Shown here: positions 32,351-40,956 of the stretch, piece by piece | How positions within the stretch are numbered: position 1 is the first letter of the stretch | Layout: each line of letters begins with the position of its first letter | Source: an uncultured Clostridia bacterium | Lineage (GTDB): Bacteria; Bacillota; Clostridia; TANB77; CAG-508 | Assembly: GCA_947591045.1 (NCBI GenBank) | Contig: CANQCV010000001.1 | Coordinates: 118,617 to 182,616 of the forward strand | Direction of reading: 5' to 3' | Length of the DNA stretch: 64,000 bases | The notes under the pieces: model-generated | Seen by the model: only the letters and a program-made list of their open reading frames with translations | Told to the model about the DNA's origin: nothing | Databases searched by the model: none | Position numbers and translations under genes: made by a program

Positions 32351-35300
32351 TTATTTGCTGTTAATGTAATTTCTTCTCATTGATAATATATCATAAGAAG
32401 TAATATCTCCATTTGAATCGTAGTCACACGCTTTTGCATATGCTCCGTCTAATAAAGTTTTGTCTGATATCTTATGTTTTCTCCAATTTAAAATATCATT
32501 TGTGCCAAGGGTTCCATCTCCGTCTATATCTCCATATACAACTATAATATATTCTGTTACATAGTCATCATCTTCAAATTCTGTATCTTGCCCTTGTGTA
32601 ATAACAAGTTTCATACCTGTTGCTACTGGTTTTTTTACATCTGCCACTAATTTTCCATCTTTGTCAAGCATTTCTACATTTGTATAGCTTGAACTTACAC
32701 TTTGTATAATGCTTTCAATACTTGTGTCTATATCAATCTTTGAAAGATAACTTTTTCCATTATCTTCTTCAATAAAATATTTCATTATAGGTGTTTCAAC
32801 TTCTGTCTCACCATTTTTCTCGTCTTCTTCTTCAACGATTTTTGACATAAATTTTGCACATACTCTTGTTGTTCCAACATCTAAGTCTTCTGCTTTTATT
32901 GTAAATGTCATTTCGTCTTTATTACTTACTGGTACAGTTGAAGAACCAACGGCAATACTTTCTATTACCATTCCTTCATTTGCTTTTACTTTTACAGTTA
33001 TTTCTGAATTTTGATTCATGTCAATTGTATCAGTTTCAGAACCTTCGTATGTTATAGTTCCACCCTCTGAGCTTGATAAAACAACCTTTTTCTCTGTTGG
33101 TGTTGTTCCATCTCCTTGTACTGCTGCAATAGTAAATGGACTGAATGATTTTACTATTAAAATTAGTCCTTGTCTTGTAACTTCAACTGGAATTGTTTCA
33201 ACTCCTGTTATAGCTCCATATGCATCATAATTATAGTGATATACTTTAAATTCTTTTGCTCCTGTTAAGTAATCTTCATAAGTTGTTCCTTCTGGGAATC
33301 CTACTCTTACTCTTACGCTTTGACCTGTACTTACAACTTGCATCTTGCATAATTGTAATCTAATATTATATGTCTCAGAATTTAATATATTATCATTTTT
33401 TGTTTCATTATCTTTTTTAATTTCTTCCATCATATCTTTATTTTCTTCTGGAGTTGTTGTTGTTGTAACTAATGATAATCTGTGTGTTAATTTAGATAAG
33501 TCTCCTATTTGGCTAAAGTCTGCATCTGTTCCATCAGACATATCATAACCTTTCCATTCACTTGCATTTAGTGAAGACGAATCCATTAATTCTGGTTGAC
33601 CAAATACATTCCAGTCAATTCCCTCACTCTTAAATACATAAGCATCACATGGTGAACCAACAGCCCACACTGCATCAATTGGTGCTTTTTTACTCTTTTT
33701 GCCTTGAGCACCTTTTAATTTTATTGTATAGCAAACTTCATTTGCTGCATATTCGTCACTTGGAATAAATGTAAAACTTATTTTACCTTCGTCTAAATGG
33801 CTATAGTCAATATTATCTAACTTACTAGTTGCCATAGCTGATGGTTTTGTTCTTCTATTTGTGCCACAAACATCAGCAATTACTAATTCTGGTGTTTGAC
33901 CGTCAATAGGTTCTAATGCATCATCATATTCAATAGTCATATCATATGTTTCACCAAAATTAAGTTTTACACATTGTGTTGGTGTTGTCTTTTTTATGTA
34001 TGGTGGTGCAACATATAAGTCATTTTCATTGAAAACTTCTGGTGTTTTTTCTGTTAATAATGAAAGACTTCCTTTATAGTATAAACCACCATCTAATAAA
34101 TCTTCTTTAGTTTCTTCTTTTGGTGGTAAATCTGTTACTGCAAATTGTACCATTCTTAAATGAGGCATTGGGAATTTTAAATAATGTCCTCCCATTAAAT
34201 CTTTATCATTATATTCATCTTTTTCAATACCATCATAATATTTTGGTGCTATATATGCCCAATCTGTATATACAAGCTCGCCATCATCTTCGATAGCAAA
34301 TCTTGATAAAATATATACACCGTCTTTTTCATTTTCAGTATAGTTTTTACCATCATAGCTAACCCAAACTTCTTCTGATTTTATAGGTGCATCTTGAGCA
34401 TCCCATCCTGAATGTGTTGCATTTTCTACATAATCTATACCAAATGCTCTTACTTTAAATTTTCCTACATTATAAAATTCTTCTCCAGCATATGAACTTT
34501 GTTCTAGTTCTGGATATTCAAATTCATAATTTGCTGATGAGAAAACTTTTGATGGAATATGATGTGCATTTAAATCATTTTGTCCTACTAAACAATATTG
34601 GCGTGTTTCTTTAGTAGACTCTTTGTACTCTGCTACTTTTCCATTTAATTTTATTATTGGATCATCATGAGTAACATCAACTCCATACCATTTACCATCT
34701 ATTTGAACATAATTCCAAATATGTTCCTCTGTTTGTACTTCTGATACCATGTAAGCACCAGTTACACATATACAAGGAATGTTTAGTTGATCTAATATAG
34801 CTTTAAATCCTCTTGTATAGCTTTCGCAAACACCCTCACCAAAAATTAAGCAGTCATAAGCAGTTCTTGCATTACTGTATTGTTTGCTTGCGTCTCCATA
34901 ATTTTCTACTTGATATTCATATTTGTAAATCATGTTTTTTGTAACATAATCATGTGCAGCTTTTGTAAGCTTAACATTTTCTGGATCTTTTGATGTATCT
35001 TCTCCTGCTGCTTTTTTTATTGCTGTTAAAGCAGTATTCATTGCCTCATCATATTTTGTTTTTGCTTCTGATACTTTTATTGTACCTTCTGATGCCTCTT
35101 TATTAGATGCTACAAAACCTGGTAGAAAATAATCACTTCTTCTACCTTTTCCTAAATATGCATGATATCCATCTGAACCTAAAGTTACTCTAAATGTGAT
35201 TGCTGAAAAGTCTAAATAAAATGCCTCTGGATAATCATATTGGAATGCATCTCTGGCAGCTGCCATTTTGTATAGCAAATCTTGTGAGCCAGTAGCATAT

Positions 35301-35560
35301 TCCTGTAATTGTTTTTGTGTAACTTTGCCATTTTTTACAAGATTATAGTCTTCTCCATTTTCAAAGTTTCCATTTGTAAGCATTTCAACCATAACATCAT
35401 AAAACATTCTAGCATCCTTGTCTTTGTTTAATTGATTTCCGTAATATTGTCTTACTTCGTCTGTAACTGCAATTGAAATGTTACTAAAATTTAAAAAACT
35501 AAATTGTGCGATTAATAATACTGTAATTAATATAAATGTAATTAATTTCTTTGTGCGCAT
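32351..35560 (-). CDS. Secreted transglutaminase-like protein with C-terminal dockerin
   Basis: 1069 residues with a signal peptide (about 1-32). A transglutaminase/peptidase-like triad is visible: Cys in GEGVCESYTRGF, His in EEHIWNYV, Asp in VDVTHDDP (about residues 230-300). Long beta-rich regions follow, then a type I dockerin with two calcium loops, DIDGDGTLGTNDILNWRKHK and DYDSNGDITSYDILSMRR, at the very end. The dockerin can bind the neighbouring cohesin protein. No glycoside hydrolase domain is present, so this is not a standard cellulosome part. Confidence 0.9.
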   Translation of the reverse strand: MRTKKLITFILITVLLIAQFSFLNFSNISIAVTDEVRQYYGNQLNKDKDARMFYDVMVEMLTNGNFENGEDYNLVKNGKVTQKQLQEYATGSQDLLYKMAAARDAFQYDYPEAFYLDFSAITFRVTLGSDGYHAYLGKGRRSDYFLPGFVASNKEASEGTIKVSEAKTKYDEAMNTALTAIKKAAGEDTSKDPENVKLTKAAHDYVTKNMIYKYEYQVENYGDASKQYSNARTAYDCLIFGEGVCESYTRGFKAILDQLNIPCICVTGAYMVSEVQTEEHIWNYVQIDGKWYGVDVTHDDPIIKLNGKVAEYKESTKETRQYCLVGQNDLNAHHIPSKVFSSANYEFEYPELEQSSYAGEEFYNVGKFKVRAFGIDYVENATHSGWDAQDAPIKSEEVWVSYDGKNYTENEKDGVYILSRFAIEDDGELVYTDWAYIAPKYYDGIEKDEYNDKDLMGGHYLKFPMPHLRMVQFAVTDLPPKEETKEDLLDGGLYYKGSLSLLTEKTPEVFNENDLYVAPPYIKKTTPTQCVKLNFGETYDMTIEYDDALEPIDGQTPELVIADVCGTNRRTKPSAMATSKLDNIDYSHLDEGKISFTFIPSDEYAANEVCYTIKLKGAQGKKSKKAPIDAVWAVGSPCDAYVFKSEGIDWNVFGQPELMDSSSLNASEWKGYDMSDGTDADFSQIGDLSKLTHRLSLVTTTTTPEENKDMMEEIKKDNETKNDNILNSETYNIRLQLCKMQVVSTGQSVRVRVGFPEGTTYEDYLTGAKEFKVYHYNYDAYGAITGVETIPVEVTRQGLILIVKSFSPFTIAAVQGDGTTPTEKKVVLSSSEGGTITYEGSETDTIDMNQNSEITVKVKANEGMVIESIAVGSSTVPVSNKDEMTFTIKAEDLDVGTTRVCAKFMSKIVEEEDEKNGETEVETPIMKYFIEEDNGKSYLSKIDIDTSIESIIQSVSSSYTNVEMLDKDGKLVADVKKPVATGMKLVITQGQDTEFEDDDYVTEYIIVVYGDIDGDGTLGTNDILNWRKHKISDKTLLDGAYAKACDYDSNGDITSYDILSMRRNYINSK

Positions 35561-35651
35561 AAAATTTCCCCTTTCTTTTTTTATTTATTTTATTATATAG
35601 TAACATTAATATTATATTACATTTTCGTCAAAAAGTCTATATTTTTTTACA

Positions 35652-35686
35652 TTTATTCCAAAATAATATATAAATGTAAAAATGTG
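35652..35686 (+). repeat. 35-bp direct repeat, left copy
   Basis: An identical 35-bp sequence (starting TTTATTCCAAAATAATATAT) occurs here and at 37417-37451, flanking the pilin-like gene. The right copy lies just before spoIIID. Confidence 0.9.
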
Positions 35687-35870
35687 GTAAGAGGAGCTAT
35701 AAAAAAATTTGATACAAATGCAGAAAATATTTGATTAGAGATTTTGAAAAAGAAACTCATACCTTATTAGATGCAGAGCAACAAATAAAAAGAGAAGATA
35801 GAGAAAAAGAATGGGATTTAGAAAGAAAATACTCGAGGGTAATTTTTCAACCCTCGAGATAATCAATAAG
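35687..35870 (+). pseudogene. Remnant of a second spoIIID-like copy and unknown sequence
   Basis: Bases 35687-35711 (GTAAGAGGAGCTATAAAAAA...) match spoIIID codons 24-31 (37586-37610) with few changes. They follow the 35-bp repeat directly, so about 134 bases present in the intact locus are missing. Beyond 35712 the match ends; a short open stretch reads FEKETHTLLDAEQQIKR, of unknown origin. The remnant cannot make SpoIIID. Confidence 0.7.
35832..35858. terminator. GC-rich hairpin downstream of the variable pilin gene
   Basis: CTCGAGGGT, a 9-base loop and ACCCTCGAG form a perfect 9-bp stem, 22 bases past the stop codon on the minus strand. There is no strong T-run. DGR target genes carry such a hairpin just after the variable region, where it aids retrohoming; an ordinary terminator is the alternative. 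Confidence 0.6.
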
Positions 35871-35879
35871 TATAATATA

Positions 35880-37103
35880 TTATATTCCTAATTCATAAGG
35901 AGTATCATTAGTTCCATCTCCACCTGTGATCTTGACATCGGATGAAAGAAGGAAAACCGGGCGAAAACCGTTAGAACGCACAAAGCACGAACGGTCCCCG
36001 GACGTGTATCCGCAAAGCCAATCCAAAGAAACAGTATTACCCCCGGCGGAAAGCTTTCTAATGCCGAAGGAGTAAAGACCCGTAAATTTTCCTGAACCTA
36101 TACGCGAGGCTAGCCAAGTGTCAGAAGAACCATATAAACCTAATTTTTGTAATTGACCAGTTGTCCCTTCTGTAGAATCTCCTACATCTTCTACATAATT
36201 AACATCTTCATCCAAAAACTTTTCCTTGGAGTTCGGTAAAGAATACTTGTTGAGATCAACGTATGTTTTTGTAATATCTCCCTGAAATTTTCCATTTTTT
36301 AATGTTGCTAAACTTCCTAAACTTCTTGCATCTGTTACTATTCCACTATTATCTTTATATGTTTTTGCTTTTTCATTTAATGTATCTACTGCTTTATTAT
36401 ATGATGCTCCTGCATGCTTAAATTGTTCATCTTTAGTTTCATCTTTAGATATATTTCCTTCATAATTAAAATCTGATGCTGTAACTTTATCATCTTCATA
36501 TCCTAATGTTACTTTTTCCTCTTCATCCGCACCGTTCGCTTCAATATCTTTCTTTTTAATATTATCCGCCGATATTATTTGTAACCCATGGCTCCCATCG
36601 GTATATTCATCATTATATAATACTCTCCATAGTATTCCATTATATTTTACATACGGACTTTTTTTATAATCGTCCTCTGCATTTGGATTTATAGTTAATA
36701 CATCTTTAGCTAAAGGTCTATTATCCTTTCTTCCAATATTACCATCTTTTTCTATTACATAACTGTCCCTGTCACCTTTAAATTCCCATGGACCTGCTTC
36801 GTCTCCTTTAAAAGTTTCGTCTGTTACTTTTTCTTCTCCAAATTCACTCTTTAATGCATTTCTTACATTTTCTGTTGAGAGTTTTCCTGCTCCTGTAATT
36901 AGAGCATCTGCAACTGCAAGTTTTACATGCTCATCTTCTGTTACATCTTTTGCTAATTCTCCTGTACCTGTGGCTTTTTGTATTAACCCATTATCCATTA
37001 CCAATATGTTTACACTTACTGTTGCAAGTATTATAAGTATAATAATTGTAACAACAAGAGCAAGTAAGGTAATACCTTTAGCGTCTTTTTTAAAATTTTT
37101 CAT
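35880..37103 (-). CDS. Pilin-like surface protein with a variable C-terminal domain (probable DGR target)
   Basis: 407 residues from ATG 37103 (behind AAAGGA). A type IV pilin-like leader KGITLLALVVTIIILIIL (about residues 9-26) is followed by VSVNILVMDNGLIQKAT. The C-terminal 75 residues (WLASRIGSGKFTGLYSFG ... SNGFRPVFLLSSDVKITGG) have the layout of lectin-fold variable domains of diversity-generating retroelements. Bases 35946-36120 are far richer in G and C than anything near and use many NNC codons, as expected when AAC codons of a template are mutated. No reverse transcriptase gene lies in this window. Confidence 0.75.
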   Translation of the reverse strand: MKNFKKDAKGITLLALVVTIIILIILATVSVNILVMDNGLIQKATGTGELAKDVTEDEHVKLAVADALITGAGKLSTENVRNALKSEFGEEKVTDETFKGDEAGPWEFKGDRDSYVIEKDGNIGRKDNRPLAKDVLTINPNAEDDYKKSPYVKYNGILWRVLYNDEYTDGSHGLQIISADNIKKKDIEANGADEEEKVTLGYEDDKVTASDFNYEGNISKDETKDEQFKHAGASYNKAVDTLNEKAKTYKDNSGIVTDARSLGSLATLKNGKFQGDITKTYVDLNKYSLPNSKEKFLDEDVNYVEDVGDSTEGTTGQLQKLGLYGSSDTWLASRIGSGKFTGLYSFGIRKLSAGGNTVSLDWLCGYTSGDRSCFVRSNGFRPVFLLSSDVKITGGDGTNDTPYELGI

Positions 37104-37182
37104 AATCAAATCCTTTCTTTGTCTTTTGTAAAAGACATATATATTTTTTAAAATATTAAAAACAAATTTAAACAACAAAAAG

Positions 37183-37516
37183 ACTATTTTTCCTTATACA
37201 TTTTTAAATCAAAAAAATGCATAGGGAAAAATAGCCCTATAGCCATATAAATGATTTATACAATTAAAGCCCGTAATATATATATATATATATATACAGT
37301 ATCAAGACTTTCAGCGATTTTGCTCATTTTAAATTATCCTTTGTTTTTTTATTTTACTTCTATATTATAGCAGTTTACTATTTTTATTGCAACAAAATTT
37401 TAAAAAATTTTAACTTTTTATTCCAAAATAATATATAAATGTAAAAATGTGCTATTAGTTCTAACTATTGTCCTCAAAGAATAGAATGTAGAAAAAGCGT
37501 CAAGGGGGTTTTTAAA
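37183..37516. other. Intergenic stretch between variable pilin gene and spoIIID
   Basis: Holds an imperfect 18-bp inverted repeat (CTATTTTTCC at 37183 and GGAAAAATAG near 37222), an alternating TA run at 37274-37296, the right 35-bp repeat and the spoIIID leader. A 23-codon minus-strand frame at 37256-37327 has a fair ribosome-binding site but is mostly the translated TA run. Confidence 0.5.
37417..37451 (+). repeat. 35-bp direct repeat, right copy
   Basis: Identical to 35652-35686. It lies about 65 bases before the spoIIID start and is probably part of the native spoIIID promoter region. Confidence 0.9.
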
Positions 37517-37783
37517 TTGGGGAAAACATATATAGAAGAGCGTGCCATAGGCTTAGCACATTATATTATAGATAGTAAAGATACTGTAAGAGGAGCTGCT
37601 AAAAAATTTGGAATTAGTAAAAGCACAGTACATAAGGATGTTTCAGAAAGGCTTCTTAAAATTAACCCAATCTTAGCATCAGAAGTAAGAACAGTCTTAA
37701 ATGAAAATAAAGCAGAGCGTCATATTAGAGGAGGTTTGGCTACAAAATTAAAATATAACCATAAGAAAAGTGCTTGTCCTTGA
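37517..37783 (+). CDS. spoIIID: Sporulation transcriptional regulator SpoIIID
   Basis: 88 residues from TTG 37517. The helix-turn-helix DTVRGAAKKFGISKSTVHKD (about residues 22-41) and the basic C-terminal helix AERHIRGGLATKLKYN are diagnostic. SpoIIID switches mother-cell genes during sporulation and may act on the spore genes here. A partial copy lies at 35687. Confidence 0.95.
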   Translation: MGKTYIEERAIGLAHYIIDSKDTVRGAAKKFGISKSTVHKDVSERLLKINPILASEVRTVLNENKAERHIRGGLATKLKYNHKKSACP

Positions 37784-37839
37784 TTTTTTACTAAAGGTAT
37801 GATATAATTTTAGCACATTACTCAAAAGGAGGATGTTCA

Positions 37840-38109
37840 ATGGAAGTCAAAGAGTTTTACGGTCGGCTAGGTCAGTTAGGTACAAGGTGTATGAATCAAT
37901 GTCTTACCAAACAGTACCAACTCATTGAAGAGATTTTTGGGATATTTATTCATTTCCCTTCTCTTCTTCCCATGGAGATCACGATCCATCTCAAGAACCA
38001 CTACTCTCACAAAATCTTAAAGGAAACTTTCCGCTTTTTGGGGTATTCACTCCCTAAAAAGCCTGACTGCAAGAACCTGAAACTTACCCTCATTGAAGAG
38101 GACAAATGA
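37840..38109 (+). CDS. Unrecognised 89-residue protein with an in-frame CGG
   Basis: ATG 37840 follows AAAAGGAGGATGTTCA, an excellent ribosome-binding site, and the gene ends before a strong hairpin, so it looks expressed. No family recognised: MEVKEFYGRLGQLGTRCM, then IFGIFIHFPSLLPMEITIHL and a basic end. Codon use is unlike the neighbours (many GTC, CTC, ACC, AAG), suggesting transfer. Codon 9 is CGG (37864-37866). Read in frame it gives Arg; a +1 shift would give GGC TAG and stop. It is either foreign and poorly translated here, or evidence that CGG can be read in place. Confidence 0.55.
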   Translation: MEVKEFYGRLGQLGTRCMNQCLTKQYQLIEEIFGIFIHFPSLLPMEITIHLKNHYSHKILKETFRFLGYSLPKKPDCKNLKLTLIEEDK

Positions 38110-38116
38110 TTTCTTA

Positions 38117-38152
38117 AAGGGCGTCTATATATTAAGACGCCCTCATTTTTTA
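38117..38152. terminator. Terminator
   Basis: GGGCGTCT and AGACGCCC flank a short AT loop and are followed by a T-run. Closes the 37840 gene and faces rimO. Confidence 0.9.
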
Positions 38153-38168
38153 TTTCAACAAGTTTAAA

Positions 38169-39479
38169 TTATTTACAAATCAAATCATAATTATTTACAT
38201 CTACTACTTCTACTTTTGTAAACTCCCCTATTTTTAATTTTTGTCCGTTATTTTTTATATAAACAGTTCCATCTATATCTGGAACATCCATGTAACTTCT
38301 TCCTATATAATATTTATTGTCAAAACTTTTTTCTTCAATTAAAACAGTTAATTCTTTTCCAATATGTTTTTTTAAATTTTCCCTTGAAATGTTTTGTTGT
38401 AATTTCATAATTTTATTATATCTGCTCTTTTTAGTCATTGGATGTATTTGCTCTTTCAATCTTGCAGCAGGAGTACCATCTTCTTTTGAATATGAAAAAC
38501 AACCTAATTTATCAAACTTTGTTTTTTCTATAAAATTATATAACCTTTCAAAATCTTCTTCTGTCTCGCCTGGAAAACCAACCATTACAGTTGTTCTTAT
38601 TATTACATCTGGAATCTGATTTCTTAATTTTTGAATAAGTTCTTCTATACTTCTGCCATTACTTTGTCTATTCATTCTCTTTAAAACGGTATCTGATATA
38701 TGTTGTATTGGAATATCAAAATAATTGCATATTTTACTTTCTTTTTTTACTACTTTTATAAGCTCATCTGTTATTGTTTCTGGATAAGCATATAAAAAAC
38801 GAATCCAACGAACTTTTTCTATTTTGCAAAGTTTTTGTAAAAGTTCTGCAAGCATTGGTTTACCATAAATATCAACTCCATATTTAGTAGTATCTTGTGC
38901 AATTAATATAATCTCACTATAGCCTTTTTCTGCAAGGTTATTTGCCTCTTCAATAATATCTTCCATACTTCTACTAATTTGTTTTCCTCTAATATATGGA
39001 ATTGCACAATATGTACACCTATTGCTACATCCGTCTGCAATTTTCAAATATGCATAATAATTGCCTGTTGTAATAACTCTATCTTGAAATTTATCAAAAA
39101 CATAATTGTTGTCATTTTTAGTCTTATCTTTTTCAATTAAATTTTTAATTTTATCCCATAAGCTTTCATATTCACTATACTTAATCCATAAATCTACCTC
39201 TGGAATCTCTTTTTCTAGCTCATCTTTATATCTTTCTACTAGACATCCCATTGCAATTAAATACTTGCATTTTTTCTTTTTATATTCTGCCATTTCCAAA
39301 ATGGTATTAATTGCCTCTTCTTTTGCAGGTTCAATAAAGCCACAGGTATTTACAACAATAATATCCGCTTCTTCTGGCTTATTTACAACTATATAATTTT
39401 CTTTTTTAAATATTGCAATCGTTTTTTCAGTATCTACTAAATTCTTGCTACATCCTAATGATACAAAACCAACTTTCAT
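38169..39479 (-). CDS. rimO: Ribosomal protein S12 methylthiotransferase RimO
   Basis: 436 residues: MKVGFVSLGCSKNLVDTEK, VVNTCGFIEPAKEEAI, AMGCLVERY, radical SAM CSNRCTYCAIPYIRGKQ, TRAM domain with YIGRSYMDVPDIDGTVYI. Adds a methylthio group to Asp of S12. Third methylthiotransferase of the window beside MiaB and MtaB, and the only one with an unbroken frame: its SLGCSKN and AMGCLVE are coded by plain GGA codons. Confidence 0.97.
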   Translation of the reverse strand: MKVGFVSLGCSKNLVDTEKTIAIFKKENYIVVNKPEEADIIVVNTCGFIEPAKEEAINTILEMAEYKKKKCKYLIAMGCLVERYKDELEKEIPEVDLWIKYSEYESLWDKIKNLIEKDKTKNDNNYVFDKFQDRVITTGNYYAYLKIADGCSNRCTYCAIPYIRGKQISRSMEDIIEEANNLAEKGYSEIILIAQDTTKYGVDIYGKPMLAELLQKLCKIEKVRWIRFLYAYPETITDELIKVVKKESKICNYFDIPIQHISDTVLKRMNRQSNGRSIEELIQKLRNQIPDVIIRTTVMVGFPGETEEDFERLYNFIEKTKFDKLGCFSYSKEDGTPAARLKEQIHPMTKKSRYNKIMKLQQNISRENLKKHIGKELTVLIEEKSFDNKYYIGRSYMDVPDIDGTVYIKNNGQKLKIGEFTKVEVVDVNNYDLICK

Positions 39480-39529
39480 TTTATTTCTCCCTCTAGCATA
39501 AAGGGGCTTGTCCTCTTTTTGCTATGTCT

Positions 39530-40786
39530 CTAATTTGTCAAAATTGAATCTAATCTTTTCAAGCCTTTTACTAATCTATTATATGTGTTTCTATCTACTA
39601 TATCTGTATTGCCACTAGCATAACTACTTGCTGTACTTTTCATATCAATTAATTCATAACGATTTTGACTATTTCTTCCATTATCTAATACATAAATTGG
39701 TGTATAATCTACTTTATTTAGATATACTTTTCCATCTTTTCCGCTTTTTACAAGTTCTATATTTAATACTAGCTCTACTTTTGCGTTTTCATCTGCTAAA
39801 GTAGAAATGTATGTTCCAATAGAATATGCAATAAATACATTCTTTCCCTCTTTATTTTTTCTAACTTCCATTGGCTGAACTACTGATGGATGAGCTCCTA
39901 ATATTAAGTCCACCCCACTGTCTACTAAAAAATCTGCCATTTGTTTTTGCTGTTTGCTTATTTCTCCTGATATTGCCTCACCCCAATGAATTAATACACA
40001 TATATAGTCTGCACCTTTTTCTTTTGCATATTTAATATCACTCTTAACTTGTTTTTCGCTATAAATACTTACTGCGTCAAGTTCTTCTTTTGACTTACTG
40101 CTTTGTGAATTAACTCCATATGTATATGTTAAAAAAGCAATATTTACATCTTTTATCTTCCTTATTAATACAGCATGTTCATCTTCTAATTTGTCTCCTA
40201 CTACATCATAGCCCATATCTTTCAAATATTTTTTTGTATCTTTTAAGCCTTTTAGTCCTTTGTCTAAACTATGGTTATGAGAAATTGTAACAAGGTTAAT
40301 TCCAGTTTGTTTTGCTGCTTTTGCAAATTCTTTTGGTGCGTTTTCTTCTGTATAATCTCCATCTGTGAAGTTTGTTTCCATTGTTCCCATAATAATATCT
40401 GCTTTATTAATATATCCTGCTACTCTTCGAAACATATGAGTAAAGTCATAGCTTTCATATTCTTCGTCATACGCATCTTTTATCATTGCCTCTCCACATA
40501 GGATATCCCCTACTGCCGACATCTTTATTACTTCATTTTTTTCTAATATTTCTTTATTTGTTTGACTAATATTATCCCCTATTTCTACAAATATTTGCTC
40601 TGACATATTATCTATTTCTTCTTTTTGTTTTGCAAGTAATTTTATGTCCTCATTTCTTTTATATTCATTTATTAAAATACAGACAATAATAATAGCTAAT
40701 AGTACAGCAACAATCATTAAAAAAGTTTTTGTACTTAAATAATCTGTTATTTTATGTCTTCTTACATTTCTTCTGTTTCTCGACAT
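39530..40786 (-). CDS. CapA-like metallophosphatase-fold surface protein
   Basis: 418 residues from ATG 40786 (MSRNRRNVRRHK), behind AAAGGAG. One membrane helix (about 17-40) precedes a PGA_cap domain: MSAVGDILCGEAMI, GTMETNFTDGDY, TISHNHSLDKGLKGL, VLIHWGEAIS and ILGAHPSVVQPME hold the metal-binding Asp, Asn and His residues. Relatives take part in poly-gamma-glutamate capsule work, but no capBC genes are near, so the substrate is unknown. Confidence 0.9.
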   Translation of the reverse strand: MSRNRRNVRRHKITDYLSTKTFLMIVAVLLAIIIVCILINEYKRNEDIKLLAKQKEEIDNMSEQIFVEIGDNISQTNKEILEKNEVIKMSAVGDILCGEAMIKDAYDEEYESYDFTHMFRRVAGYINKADIIMGTMETNFTDGDYTEENAPKEFAKAAKQTGINLVTISHNHSLDKGLKGLKDTKKYLKDMGYDVVGDKLEDEHAVLIRKIKDVNIAFLTYTYGVNSQSSKSKEELDAVSIYSEKQVKSDIKYAKEKGADYICVLIHWGEAISGEISKQQKQMADFLVDSGVDLILGAHPSVVQPMEVRKNKEGKNVFIAYSIGTYISTLADENAKVELVLNIELVKSGKDGKVYLNKVDYTPIYVLDNGRNSQNRYELIDMKSTASSYASGNTDIVDRNTYNRLVKGLKRLDSILTN

Positions 40787-40956
40787 TTTTTTCTCCTTTA
40801 TAATTTTATACTTTATTATTTTACTATATTCTTCATAAAAATACAATATAAAATATTTGCAAGTTGCTTTTTTTCCATATTTTGTAAATTTTACTTTTTG
40901 TGTATTGCAATATTTTTTTTAATGATATACAATATGAAAAAAGGAGAATTAATTAT

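Noticed and set aside
37256..37327. 23-codon frame MSKIAESLDTVYIYIYI with an in-frame CGG
   Set aside because: Most of it is a translated TA repeat. The ribosome-binding site is only fair and no relative is known, so it is not counted for or against the CGG rule.
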